DNA of 64,000 nucleotides from Pictodentalium vernedei (Eukaryota; Mollusca; Scaphopoda; Dentaliida; Dentaliidae): assembly GCA_031216915.1 (NCBI GenBank), contig CM062296.1, positions 457,016,681-457,080,680 of the forward strand. Reading direction: 5' to 3'. A model generated the notes under the pieces. The model was given only the letters and a program-made list of their open reading frames with translations, was not told where the DNA came from and made no database searches. Shown in pieces: positions 10,142 to 20,188 of the stretch. Each line of letters begins with the position of its first letter. Positions within the stretch are counted from its first letter, which is position 1. A program made the translations under genes and the position numbers.

Positions 10142-11320
10142 ATTTTTAGTCGAGTTGTGACAAACTCAAACTCGACTTATAGTTTGGTGAATGGCGGGCG
10201 GGCGTAAACAATTGGTTTCCGGATGATAACTTGATAGTGGTTCAACTCACATTCATTAAACTTCATACGTAGGTTGGTCTTGGTGGGAGGAAGAACCCTA
10301 TTGATTTGGACATGCTACGTTGAAGGTCAAGGTCACAGTGACCTTGAACGTAGTAAATCTTAAACAATTGGTTTCCGGATGATAACTTGATAATGGTTCA
10401 ACTCACATTCATGAAACTTCATAGGTAGATTGGCCTTGGTGAGGGGAAGAACCCTATTGATTTTGGACTCGCTACGTCAAAGGTCAAGGTCAATGTGACC
10501 TTGAACATAGTAAATCGCAACAATTCCTTTCCGGATGATAACTTGATAGTAGTTCAACCTACATTCATGAAACTTCATAGGTGGGTTGGCCTTTGTGCGA
10601 GGAAGAACTCTATTGATCTTGGACTCACCAGATCAAAGGTCAAGGTCACAGTGACCTTTAACATAGTATATAGTAACAATTGGTTTCCGGATGATAACTT
10701 GATAGTGGTTCAACCTAGAGTCATGAAACTTTACAGGCGTGTTGGCCTTGGTGCGAGGAAGAACCCTATTGATGTTGGACTCACCAGGTCAAAGGTCAAG
10801 GTCACAGTGACCTTGAACATAGTATATCGCAACAATTGGTTTCCGGATGAGAACTTGATAGTGGTTCAACCTAGAGTCATGAAACTTCATAGGTGTGTTG
10901 GCCTTGGTGCGAGGAAGAACCCTATTGACCTTGGACTCGCCATGTCAAAGGTCAAGGTCACAGTGACCAAATTGCAACAATTTGTTTCTAGACAATAACT
11001 TGACAGTGGTTCAGCCTATAGTCATGAAACTTAATAGCTGCATTGGCCTTGCTGTGAGGAAGAACCCTACTGATCTTGAACTCGCCAGGTGATTTGACAA
11101 TGGTTCCACCTACGTTCATGAATCTTCATAGGTAGGTTGGCATTGATGCAAGAAAGAGCCCTATTTAATTTGAATCACTAGGTCAAAGGTCAAGGTCACA
11201 GTGACCCTTCACATAGTAAATTGTAAACAATTGGTTTCCGGATGATAAGTTGATAATGATTAAACCCACTTTTGTGCTGTCACAACTCGACATTGGATCG
11301 GTGATCCTATCGGCATTTTT
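10142..11320 (+). repeat. Family A 156-bp tandem repeats, copy 2 (complete)
   Basis: It begins TTTTTAGTCGAGTTGTGAC and ends TCACAACTCGAC, GGATCGGTGATCC hairpin, ATCGGCATTTTT, so GTCGAGTTGTGA forms subterminal inverted repeats. The core has about six units of the 156-bp repeat, the last ones degenerate. This layout of inverted subterminal repeats, tandem core and 3' hairpin resembles HINE/pearl-type non-autonomous elements of bivalves. Confidence 0.85.
10330..10813. promoter_or_regulatory. Array of four perfect ERE palindromes
   Basis: AGGTCANNNTGACCT occurs at 10330-10344, 10487-10501 (spacer ATG instead of CAG, both half-sites intact), 10643-10657 and 10799-10813. The next units, near 10955 and 11183, have lost the last base of the second half-site. 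The half-sites stay intact in the unit with the changed spacer. Confidence 0.85.
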
Positions 11321-11353
11321 TACTTTTTTTTAGGCCTTAGAATTGTGTTTTTA

Positions 11354-14102
11354 TGTGTACCCATACTATGTATGGTACACATAATGCTGGCATCCCGGGT
11401 GAGATATTAACTCTTTATCCTTCAAATTGAGAACTCTTCCAATCCCTTTGGCTTGAGATAACTCAAAAAATATCAATCCAATTGTCATGTTACTTTATGT
11501 ATATCTTCAGGTTACTGATGTTCCGAGCTGTATAGCTTTTGGTGTAAATCTGTTATTTTGATCCTGAGATATTAACCCTTTATCCTTCAAATTGAAAATT
11601 CCTCCAATCCCTTTGGCATTCGATAACTTGAAAAATATTGCATGGATTGTAAAGTTATTTTATACTTGTGTTCAGGTTACTGATGTGCCGAGCTGTATAG
11701 TTTTTGGTGTAAATCTGATAATTTGATCCTGAGATATTAACCCTTTATCCTTCAAATTGAAAATTCCTCCAATCCCTTTGGCATGAGATAACTCAAAAAA
11801 TATCAATCCGATTGTCATGTTACTTTATATATGTATTCAGGTTACTGATGTGCTGTGCTGTATAGTTTTTTATGTAAATCTGATAATTTGGTCCGGAGAT
11901 ATTAACCCTTTATCCATCAAATTAGACACTCCTCCAATCCATTTTTAGCTCAACTTGACAAAGTCAAGCTGAGCTATTGCCATCACTTCTCGTCCGTCGG
12001 CTTACGTACGTACGTACGTACGTTAGTACGTACGTCCACAATTTCCTTTGTCACACCTCACAGGTCGCATTTATGATCAGATTACTTTGAAACTTCTTAT
12101 GCTTATTTGGGGTGACCTCTAGATGGGAGCTATCGATTTTCTTCAATTTCCGGCAAAAAATGTTGCCACTGCCAACGTTCGTAGAACTTAGTTTAGTCAG
12201 ACCTCAATATTTCCCTTTGGCACACCCTACAGGGCACATTTATGATTTGATTGCTTTGAAACCTGATACGCTTATTTAGGGTGAACTCTAGATGGGAGCT
12301 ATCGATTTTCTTCAATTTCCGGCAAAAAATGTTGCCACGGCCAACGTTCGTAGAACTTAGTTTAGTCAGACCTCAATATTTCCCTTTGGCACACCCTACA
12401 GGGTACATTTACGATCAGATTGCTTTGAAACCTGGTATGCTTGTTTGGGGAGACCTCTAGATGGGAGCTATCGATTTTTAGTTCAACTTGACAAAGTCAA
12501 GCTGAGCTATTGCCATCACTTCTCGTCCGTCGGCGTACGTACGTACGTTAGTATGTTAGTACGTTAGTACGTACGTCCACAATTTCCTTTGGCACACCTC
12601 ACATGTCGCATTTATGTTAGATTACTTTGAAACTTGGTATGCTTGTTTGGGGTGACCTCTAGATGGGAGCTATCGATTTTCTTCATTTTCCGTCAAAAAA
12701 TGTTGCCGCGGCCAACGTTCTTAGAACTTAGTTTAGTCAAACCACAATATTTCCCTTTGGCACACCCTACAGGGCACATTTATGATTTGATTGCTTTGAA
12801 ACCTGGTATGCTTATTTAGGGTGACCTCTAGATGGGAGCTATCGATTTTCTTCAATTTCCGGCAAAAAATGTTGCCACGGCCAACATTCGAAGAACTAAG
12901 TTTAGTCAGACCTCCATATTTCCCTTTGGCACACCCTACAGGGCCCATTTATGATCAGATTGCTTTGAAACCTGTTATGCTTGTTTGGGGAGACCTCTAG
13001 ATGGGAGCTATCAATTGTCTTCAATTTCTGCCAAAAAATGTTGCCGCAGCCAACGTTCTTAGAACTTAGTTTAGTCAGAAGACTCAATATTTCCCTTTGG
13101 CACACCCTACAGGGTACATTTATGATCGGATTGCTTTGAAACCTGGCATGCTTGTTTGGGGTGACCTCTAGATGGGAGCTGTCGATTTTCTTCAATTTCC
13201 GTCAAAAAATGTTGCCACGGCCAACGTTCTTAGAACTTAGTTTAGTCAAACCACAATATTTCCCTTTGGCACACCCTACAGGGCACATGTAAGATTTGAT
13301 TGCTTTGAAACCTGGTATGCTTATTTAGGGTAACCTCTAGATGGGAGCTATCGATTTTCTTCAATTTCCGGCAAAAAATGTTGCCACGGCCAACGTTCGT
13401 AGAACTTAGTTTAGTCAGACCTCAATATTTCCCTTTGGCACACCCTACAGGGCCCATTTATGATCAGATTGCTTTGAAACCTGGTATGCTTGTTTGGAGA
13501 GACCTCTAGATGGGAGCTATCGATTTTCTTCAATTTCTGTCAAAAAGTGTTGCCGCGGCCAACGTTCTTAGAACTTAGTTTAGTCAGAAGACTCAATATT
13601 TCCCTTTGGCACACCCTACAGGGTACATTTATGATTGGATTGCTTTGAAACCTGGCATGCTTGTTTGGGGTGACCTCTAGATGCGAGCTATCGATTTTCT
13701 TCAATTTCCATCAAAAAATGTTGCCGCAGCCAACATTCTTAGAATTTAGTCTAGTCAAACCACAATATTTCCCTTTTGCACAACCTACAGGGCACATTTA
13801 TGATCGGATTGCTTTGAAACCTGGCATGCTTGTTTGGGGAGGCCTCTAGATGGGAGCTATCGATTTTCTTCGGTTTCTGTCAAAAAAAGTTGCCACGGGC
13901 AAAAAAAATGACATTGGTACCAATGATCTTCAATTTTGCCATTTCATTTATAACTTACCAAGTTCAAGTTTGTCAAGTTGAGCTACAGTGTCATTGACAC
14001 TTTCATTATATGTTCCCATACCATGTATGGTGTACATAATGTTGGCATCCGTGGTGGCCCTCCGTCATACAGCTTTCTACTAGTTGTGCGTATGGGTACA
14101 CA
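11354..14102 (+). repeat. Family D element with ~165-bp repeats, interrupted by a family B element
   Basis: The ends are TGTGTACCCATA (11354) and TATGGGTACACA (14091-14102), an inverted pair. The core repeats GAGATATTAACCCTTTATCC about every 165 bp (11401, 11568, 11731, 11897). After the fourth unit begins, a family B element (11942-14007) interrupts; D sequence resumes at 14008 with CCATACCATGTATGG, similar to its 5' end. Confidence 0.7.
11942..14007 (+). repeat. Family B tandem-repeat element, copy 1 (nested double start)
   Basis: Starts TTTTTAGCTCAACTTGAC with a self-hairpin to GTCAAGCTGAGC, then a TACG microsatellite. The core repeats CTCTAGATGGGAGCTATCG, AAAAAATGTTGCC and CCAACGTTC with CCCTTTGGCACACCCTACAG. 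A second left terminus begins near 12476, so one B element lies inside another. The right end is TGTCAAGTTGAGCTACAG, the AGTGTCATTGACACT hairpin and TTCATT. Short frames inside are repeat-derived, not genes. Confidence 0.88.
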
Positions 14103-14123
14103 TCTGACGATTTCATCGGCCTA

Positions 14124-15959
14124 TTTTTTGCTCAACTTTGGCGAAGCCAAATTTGAGCTTTTGTCATGGCCCGTTGTCCGTCGTCCGTCTGTCCGTACAT
14201 CAACAATTGGATACGGCTCGGGCTAGAGGCCGTATTTATGAAGCGATCTTTACGAAACTTCTTGGGTACCTTTGTTATGACCTTGGGACGAGAACGAGTG
14301 TTTTTGGGTGCGGTCCAAAATTCAAGATGGCTGCCAGCTGCCATTTTGTACCGACGATGCAGAAATCTGTTTTTTGTACAGAACTTCCATATGAATGCTC
14401 TGATTTGAATAATTTTTTGTATGAATGTTTAGTACCATGGGATACATCACATATAATACGGGTTTTTTTCTCGTGCGTAAATTGTGCAAATTAGACTAAT
14501 TTTGATGTTTTTTGGGGTTACTTTCAGCACTGTAAGTGCAAATGCCAATACGGCTCGGGCTAGAGGCCGTATTTATGAACCGATCTTTACGAAACTTCTT
14601 GGGTATCTTTGGTATCACCGTGGGACGAGAACGAGTGTTTTTGGGTCCGGTCCGAAATTCAAGATGGCCGATGGCAGCCATTTTGTACAAAATTAGGTGC
14701 AATCAGATTTTTGCATAGAACTTCCATATGAAAGCGCTGATTTGAATAATTTTTTGTGTGAATGTTTAGTATCATTGGATACATCACATATAATACGGGT
14801 TTTTTTCTCGTGCAGAAATTATGCAAATTAGATGAACTTTGATTTTTTCAGTGCGACTTACACACAGTAAGTACACATGTCAATATGACTCGGGCTAGAG
14901 TCTGTATTTATGAACTGATCTTCACAAAATGTCTTGGGTACCTTTGTTATCACCTTGGGATGAGAACGAGTGTTTCTGGGTGCGGTATAAAATTCAAGAT
15001 GGCTGCCAGTGGCCATTTGGTACCGAAATTAGGTCTAATCAGTTTTTTGTACACAACTTCTATACAGCTCAGACTAGAGGCCATATTTATGAACCAATAT
15101 TTACGAAACTTCTTGGGTACCTTTGTTATCACCGTGGGATGAGAGCGAGTGTTTTGGGGTGTGGTCCGAAATTCAAGATGGCCACCAGCAGCCATTTTGT
15201 ACCAAAATTAGTGCAATCAGTCTTTTGTACAGAACTTTTGTATGGAAGTTCTGATTTGAATAAATTTTTGTATGAATGTTTAGTAACATAGAATACATCA
15301 CATATTGTAAGGGGTTTTTTTTCGTGCATAAATTATGCAAATTAGATGAACTTTGATTTATTCAGTGCTACTTACACAATGTAAGCACACATGTCAATAC
15401 GGCTCAGGGTAGAGGCTGTATTTATGAACCGATCTTCACAAAACTTCTTGGGTACCTTTGTTATCACCTTGGGATGAGAATGAGTGTTTCTGGGTACGGT
15501 CCAGAATTCAAGATGGCTGCCAGTGGCCATTTTGTACCGAAATTAGGTCCAATCAGTTTTTTGTCACAAGTTCTATACAGCTCGTATTTATGAACTGATC
15601 TTCACAAAACTTCTTGGGTACTTTTGTTTTCAACTTGGGACAGGAACGCGTGTGTTTTGGGGTGCCTTTGTTATCACTGTGCTATGAGAACAAATATTTT
15701 AGGGTTCAGTCAGACCCACTCTGGGACTCAAAGATTTTTTTCTAGTTTAGCATCTGACTGTCACCCACCTTTACAATACTTTACCTATACATTTGTTACA
15801 GGCAGCGGTCAGTATTTATGTACAGACCGTTACAATACTTTATATGTACCTTTGTTATCAGGTCATTACCTAGATGTTTGTCATTGCTGTGTCACATACT
15901 ATACGTGTACATGTCTTTGTCTTGACAAGTTGAGCTACAGTGTCATTGACACTTTCATT
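14124..15959 (+). repeat. Family C tandem-repeat element, copy 1
   Basis: Starts TTTTTTGCTCAACTTTGGCG and ends with exactly the family B terminus (TGACAAGTTGAGCTACAG, AGTGTCATTGACACT hairpin, TTCATT), but the core is unrelated. Its repeats of roughly 160-380 bp contain CGTATTTATGAACCGATC, ACGAAACTTCTTGGGTACC and TTCAAGATGGCTGCCAG with GGCCATTTTGTACC. Other copies are at 41335-43493 and 44000-45842. Confidence 0.88.
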
Positions 15960-16153
15960 CTGAATTGTATTGCCATTTATGGAAATAACTAATTGAAATG
16001 AACCATTAGCATTTTCAAAGATGTAGCAATTTGTCAGTTGGCAAATTGCCACATCTTTTGAAATGCTTATGATTCATTTCTGTGATTTATATTCACTTGT
16101 AGAAAAAGCCATTTGGGAAAATACAATTGTAAAAGTTTTATAGTATTGGCCCC
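15960..16153. repeat. Foldback MITE family J, left-truncated copy
   Basis: Contains the palindrome AATTTGTCAGTTGGCAAATT inside arms AGCATTTTCAAAGATGT / ACATCTTTTGAAATGCT, and the right terminus TGTAAAAGTTTTATAGTATT. It matches fuller copies at 34448-34678 and 47168-47393. The left half is absent where family C ends. Confidence 0.65.
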
Positions 16154-16359
16154 TGTTAACCAGTGCCTGTGATGGAAGTCCTCTAAAGTAGGTAGTATTT
16201 ATATATACATGGCTGAACCTGACTTAATACTTTTGTTGACATGATATAGCCATAAATGCTGAAAGTGACTTTTTAATCACTAATAAATTAATGTATCTAT
16301 CCAAGCAACTGTCTACAGAGATTTGATTCAAATGCTATATTCTTGTTTTCTATTTACAG

Positions 16360-16455
16360 GTTGTGAAAACAATTGGCTTGCGAGAAATTTGGTTCTTTGG
16401 TCTTCAGTATGTTGACACAAAAAGTTACTCTACATGGTTAAAACTTAACAAAAAG
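16360..16455 (+). CDS. ERM (ezrin/radixin/moesin) gene, FERM exon a
   Basis: Acceptor TTTACAG precedes GTT at 16360; donor GTATGT follows AAG at 16455. The 96-nt, phase-0 exon encodes [17 protein letters not shown], then [15 protein letters not shown], the F1 lobe of the FERM domain. ERM proteins link membrane receptors to cortical actin; the FERM domain binds membrane lipid and receptor tails and is masked by the C-terminal actin-binding tail. [11 protein letters not shown] and WLKLNKK separate it from merlin, which has a tyrosine for the first phenylalanine and WLKLDKK here. The length matches the corresponding vertebrate ERM exon as I recall it. The exons encoding the start codon and first ~30 residues were not found in 1-16359 and probably lie to the left. 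Confidence 0.95.
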
Positions 16456-17041
16456 GTATGTCTTGATGCATTTGTGTCATCCCACTGTATCACTGCCCTT
16501 AACCCGGCCACCACCCACCCCCTCATTCAAGCACACAATCATATACACAGCACAGGCTAAAATGTGCAAACCTCTTCAAATAATATAGGTTATAGAGTAA
16601 ACTCCTGTTAACCCTTACCCCAATGCATAAAAAATACTAAAATTTTAATTTTTTTGTTGAATTTTTTACAAAAATTTCAGCAGATCTGTATCAAGTACCC
16701 AATCATTGGAACAGCCTTGGCAAATGATACAGTTTTGTTGAAATTTTTTTCAGCTGCTCAATTTGTAATTACATGAGCAGAGGTAGGCGATTTAAGTCCA
16801 GGTTTACTTGAATAAAATTGTAATCTATTGAAGATTTTGTAATCTTACATCCACTGAACTCACTCACTTAGACATTTTGGACCTAAATAAATTCAGTAGA
16901 GACACTAAATCTGTTATACCTTGTTTGACAAAGCTCTGTAAGATTTCTCAAACAAGATATAATAGAATAGTAAATGCTCCCATTATCACTAGAATACAGG
17001 AAATGCAACAATTTCCTGTTAATTGTATACTGGTATTTATT
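16456..17041 (+). other. Start of ERM intron a-b, no recognised feature
   Basis: AT-rich intron sequence. Short palindromes such as CAGGAAATGCAACAATTTCC (16997) occur, but nothing supports a gene. The predicted short peptides here have no recognisable content. Confidence 0.5.
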
Positions 17042-17471
17042 ATTCTCCCTGAAAAAATTTTGGGGGAGCATTTAGTCGCCGCTTTGTCCATCTGTCCGTC
17101 CAAAACAAATTGTTTCCGGATGATATCTCTAGTTTGCTTTGATATATTACATTATAATTTTGCAACATTACTACCTACCATGAAATGCAGGACAAGTACG
17201 ATTTTCACTGTTATGGCATTTACCCTTCCAGTTATATCCCTTGAAAAGTTACAAAATGGTAACATCAATGGTTTCCGGGTGATAACTCTAGTTTGCTTTG
17301 ATGTATGACCTTATAATTTTTCCACATTACTACCCATCATGAAATGCAGATGAAGTTCAATTTTCACCGTTTTGCCATTTTCCATTCCAGAGTTGTGCCT
17401 CGTGAAAAGTCGCAGAATGGTAAAATCAATGATTTCCGGATGATAACTCTTGTTCATTTTGATGTATGACC
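17042..17471 (+). repeat. Family F tandem repeats, copy 1, interrupted by a retrotransposon
   Basis: Begins TTCTCCCTGAAAAAATT paired with TTTTGGGGGAGCA. About three ~165-bp units carry AATGGTTTCCGGGTGATAAC, TAGTTTGCTTTGATGTATGA and CCTTATAATTTT. The last unit stops at GATGTATGACC (17471) and resumes as ATAATTTTGCAACATTA at 25191, so the Ngaro-like element inserted in the middle of a unit without an obvious target duplication. Confidence 0.8.
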
Positions 17472-17769
17472 ATTTATGTGAGCAACCCCCTTTTACCCCC
17501 TCACAAATAATAATCACCAGGGGAGAAGCTTGTTTGGCAAAAATAACACTTGAGCCGAAACTGATGATGATAATGGACAACCCTAAAAGTGGCGGCCGAT
17601 TTATTAAAAGAATACAAAAATGGAAATTCTTATTTATGACTACCTGCAGCCATGTGATGCCCAGGTAGTAGGATGACACAATTTACAAAGATGGGATAGA
17701 CTACCTGAAGCCATGTGATGCAGAGGTAGTCTAGAGAACCGGTTTTCCATTTTTGCCAAAAGTGGCGCA
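17472..17769 (-). repeat. Split direct repeat B2 (3' end of the Ngaro-like element)
   Basis: 298 bp, nearly identical to 18911-19208; both start ATTTATGT.AGCAACCCCC and end GCCAAAAGTGGCGCA (plus-strand reading). Both contain two short near-palindromic stretches around CATGTGATGC within CTACCTG...AGGTAG. Confidence 0.92.
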
Positions 17770-18550
17770 GATAATGCCTGCCTGTAATGCAGGGTCTAAA
17801 ACTACAGAAAATTATGCTACAAGTACAAACGAAGTGAATACAAAATATGAAATGTGACAATAAAGGAAGTCCTGTCTTTGTAGACCAGAAAGCTGTCAGT
17901 AATACGGATTAATTTTGTTGGAAGGCATCCTCTCGTCTGCCGCATAATGGTGATGGCACGAGTGTAATTCTGCAGAACATTTGCACCATCCTGAGCGCAG
18001 TAACTGTCAAGAAACCTCAGGGGAATCCCCAAATTGAAATGTAGATCTGAAATTCAGGCCATCATCATCCAGCGGCAGGCGAAAACAAATAAATGACAAT
18101 TCTTTCCTGAAATCGGGAGCACCAAGCTATTGTCCATTGCCAGAATCCCAGCCTGTAATGCAGGGATAGGCACTATAAAGGCATTATAAAGCCAGTCACA
18201 ATGAAAGTTTGTTGTTGATGTTGATCCCGGTCATGTAATATAGGGATGCTAACTGTTGTCCTTTATGAATTCGGTTGAGTGATATAGCCAGAGTAGTGGT
18301 AACTTGAGGCATTCTCTTCCTGCGTCTGAAACCCATGGCTTTGTCTTGTAAGTTGTCTAAATTGTGTCGAGCTCAGCAGTGCAATGGAAGCATGTCTAAC
18401 TGGTACATCCAATAGAGTGGGGTGTCAGAAGAAGAGAAAATGAAGATAGATGGGACAAGTTAGTAGAAGCCGATGGTTGACTAGCCAAGCTCTGAAAAGA
18501 AGGAGTTAGAACCAGAAAAAAAAGACGGTGGTGAGAGGGGAGGTGGCGGG
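17770..18550 (-). other. 781-bp spacer between repeats B2 and A2
   Basis: Not repeated elsewhere in the window and without a convincing frame. It contains four near copies of a short phrase around TGTAATGCAGGG. In described Ngaro elements, as I recall, B1, A2 and B2 lie next to each other, so this block is extra sequence: either element-specific or captured. Confidence 0.5.
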
Positions 18551-18910
18551 AAAGAGTTAACTAACTGTGCTTCTTGTTACAAAGTTGGTAATTTTGAAGT
18601 GACGCCAACCTGTTGAGTTGATGATTAGATCCACCAATGGAATGGTTGGTAAGTATTCTGGGATTGCTCCATGAAACAAAGGGAATATAGTCTGTTTCTA
18701 CAGGGTGTCAGACTCTGTAGAAATGATGGGAATTAGCCAAAGCAGATAAGAGAATTAGAATTTAGAAATGTATTATCAAGATTGAAGGATAGTCGACTGG
18801 TCTGCTTGGCTTGAGAATAAATTAGCAGACCTGTGTTGTTGTACAGCTGTACCCAAAAACCACTAAGCGTGTCCTCCCATAAAATAATTTATGCCTGGGG
18901 CCTAAATTGC
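18551..18910 (-). repeat. Split direct repeat A2 of the Ngaro-like element
   Basis: 360 bp, almost identical to A1 at 24831-25190 (a few substitutions, no length change). It starts AAAGAGTTAACTAACTGTGC and ends GGGGCCTAAATTGC on the plus strand. It is joined directly to B1 at 18910/18911, reproducing the junction of the two element ends. Confidence 0.93.
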
Positions 18911-19208
18911 ATTTATGTCAGCAACCCCCTTTTACCCCCTCACAAATAATAATCACCAGGGGAGAAGCTTGTTTGGCAAAAATAACACTTGAGCCGAAAC
19001 TGATGATGATAATGGACCACCCTAAAAGTGGCAGCCGATTTATTAAAAGAATGCAAAAATGGAAATTCTTATTTATGACTACCTGCGGCCATGTGATGCC
19101 CAGGTAGTAGGATGACACAATTTACAAAGATGGGATAGACTACCTGAAGCCATGTGATGCTGAGGTAGTCTAGAGAACCGGTTTTCTATTTTTGCCAAAA
19201 GTGGCGCA
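18911..19208 (-). repeat. Split direct repeat B1 of the Ngaro-like element
   Basis: 298 bp, partner of B2. It lies immediately 3' of the recombinase remnant on the minus strand. The exact abutment with A2 defines the outer ends of the element as the bases at 25190 and 17472. Confidence 0.93.
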
Positions 19209-19289
19209 AAAACGCCATAGGCTGCCAGGTAGGAGATTTGGCAGCTTGCGCCACTCGAATCCCTGGGACCAAGCCCCCACCCCTTTCCC

Positions 19290-20168
19290 TTACATTGTGG
19301 GAACATTCCTTAAACAGAGCTTGAAAGCATCTAAAGACCAACGTCCAATCGGTCAAATTTGGGAGTCGGTAGAACCATTTTGGGCCAACTAAGAAGCCCC
19401 ACCGATTCTGAAGCTGTGCGTTTTGTAGAAGGAAGCTCTCAACCCACAAAATGTAAGGCAGCGGTGGAACACGGCTGAAAAATATGAACGGGAAACCGGT
19501 ATGCCCGCCTGGGAGGTGAAATATGAAATGGCCTGAGGACGGACTCGATTGTAATTGGCCAGAGCTGCAACAGGACATGGGAGAGGGGGAGGCTTGGGTG
19601 TTAAGCGGAGGATGAAGGAGCTACCCGGCATACTGTGTTTGTAATTATGGAGCGTGACACAAACTCCTAAGTGATCCCAATGAAAACAGGAGGAAGTGAG
19701 AGTTGAAGGGCGATGCTGAGATGTCGAAGTGAATTCACTTACTCGCAATAAAGCAAAAAATGCTAGCAGGAACATAGCTTTAAACAATATGGTATCATAC
19801 CAAGACAGACTCACATGGTGCAGGGACGTGAGAAGTTTTTGCAGGATGTTTAGCGTTATGGGAAGGCGAATATCTGGAGCATGACTGAGATGTTTTACCC
19901 CGTGAAGAAGTTTACAAATGAGGAATGACTGAGAGGGATCTGGAAAACCATACATTTTGTGAACATGACTAAGGCTGGACAAGTAGGTCAAAAGGGAATT
20001 GTACCTGAAACCCTGTTGATACAGCCATGAAATGAAGAGCCCAATCTCAAAAGGTGCTACCGGCAATGTTGAAGAAAGTGGCAAGTAGAAGGAACGAAAA
20101 CAGTGGAGAGCCCGAGCATATGTTTGGTGGGTAGATGGTGCCAAGGAGGCCTCTAAGAGAGTATGCAT
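19290..20168 (-). pseudogene. Tyrosine recombinase of the Ngaro-like element, inactivated
   Basis: The frame opens MHTLLEASLAPSTHQTYARA, a typical SAM-like N-terminal domain of retroelement recombinases. Next come ALLRVSEFTS (with the first catalytic Arg) and THSFRIGGAS (the H-x2-R pair). A TAG then interrupts at about 19389, a TGA follows, and the same frame continues IGRWSLDAFKLCLR before TAA at 19290. In relatives the residue after FK(L/R) is the nucleophilic tyrosine; here it is cysteine (TGT). The enzyme would have joined the circular cDNA to target DNA. Two nonsense changes and loss of the nucleophile make it dead. It begins about 20 nt from the end of the pol frame. Confidence 0.88.
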
Positions 20169-20188
20169 TATGTGAGGAAGACTGTGGG

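Noticed and set aside
12001..12560. TACG microsatellites as a binding-site array
   Set aside because: Simple palindromic dinucleotide-like expansion at a fixed place in family B; nothing beyond slippage is supported.
14138..15291. Overlapping 60-140 codon frames in family C (also at 41349-45476)
   Set aside because: They recur in every copy and on both strands, follow the repeat units and show no known domain.
16877..17308. 143-codon frame in the intron after exon a
   Set aside because: It runs into family F repeat units and has no recognisable domain.
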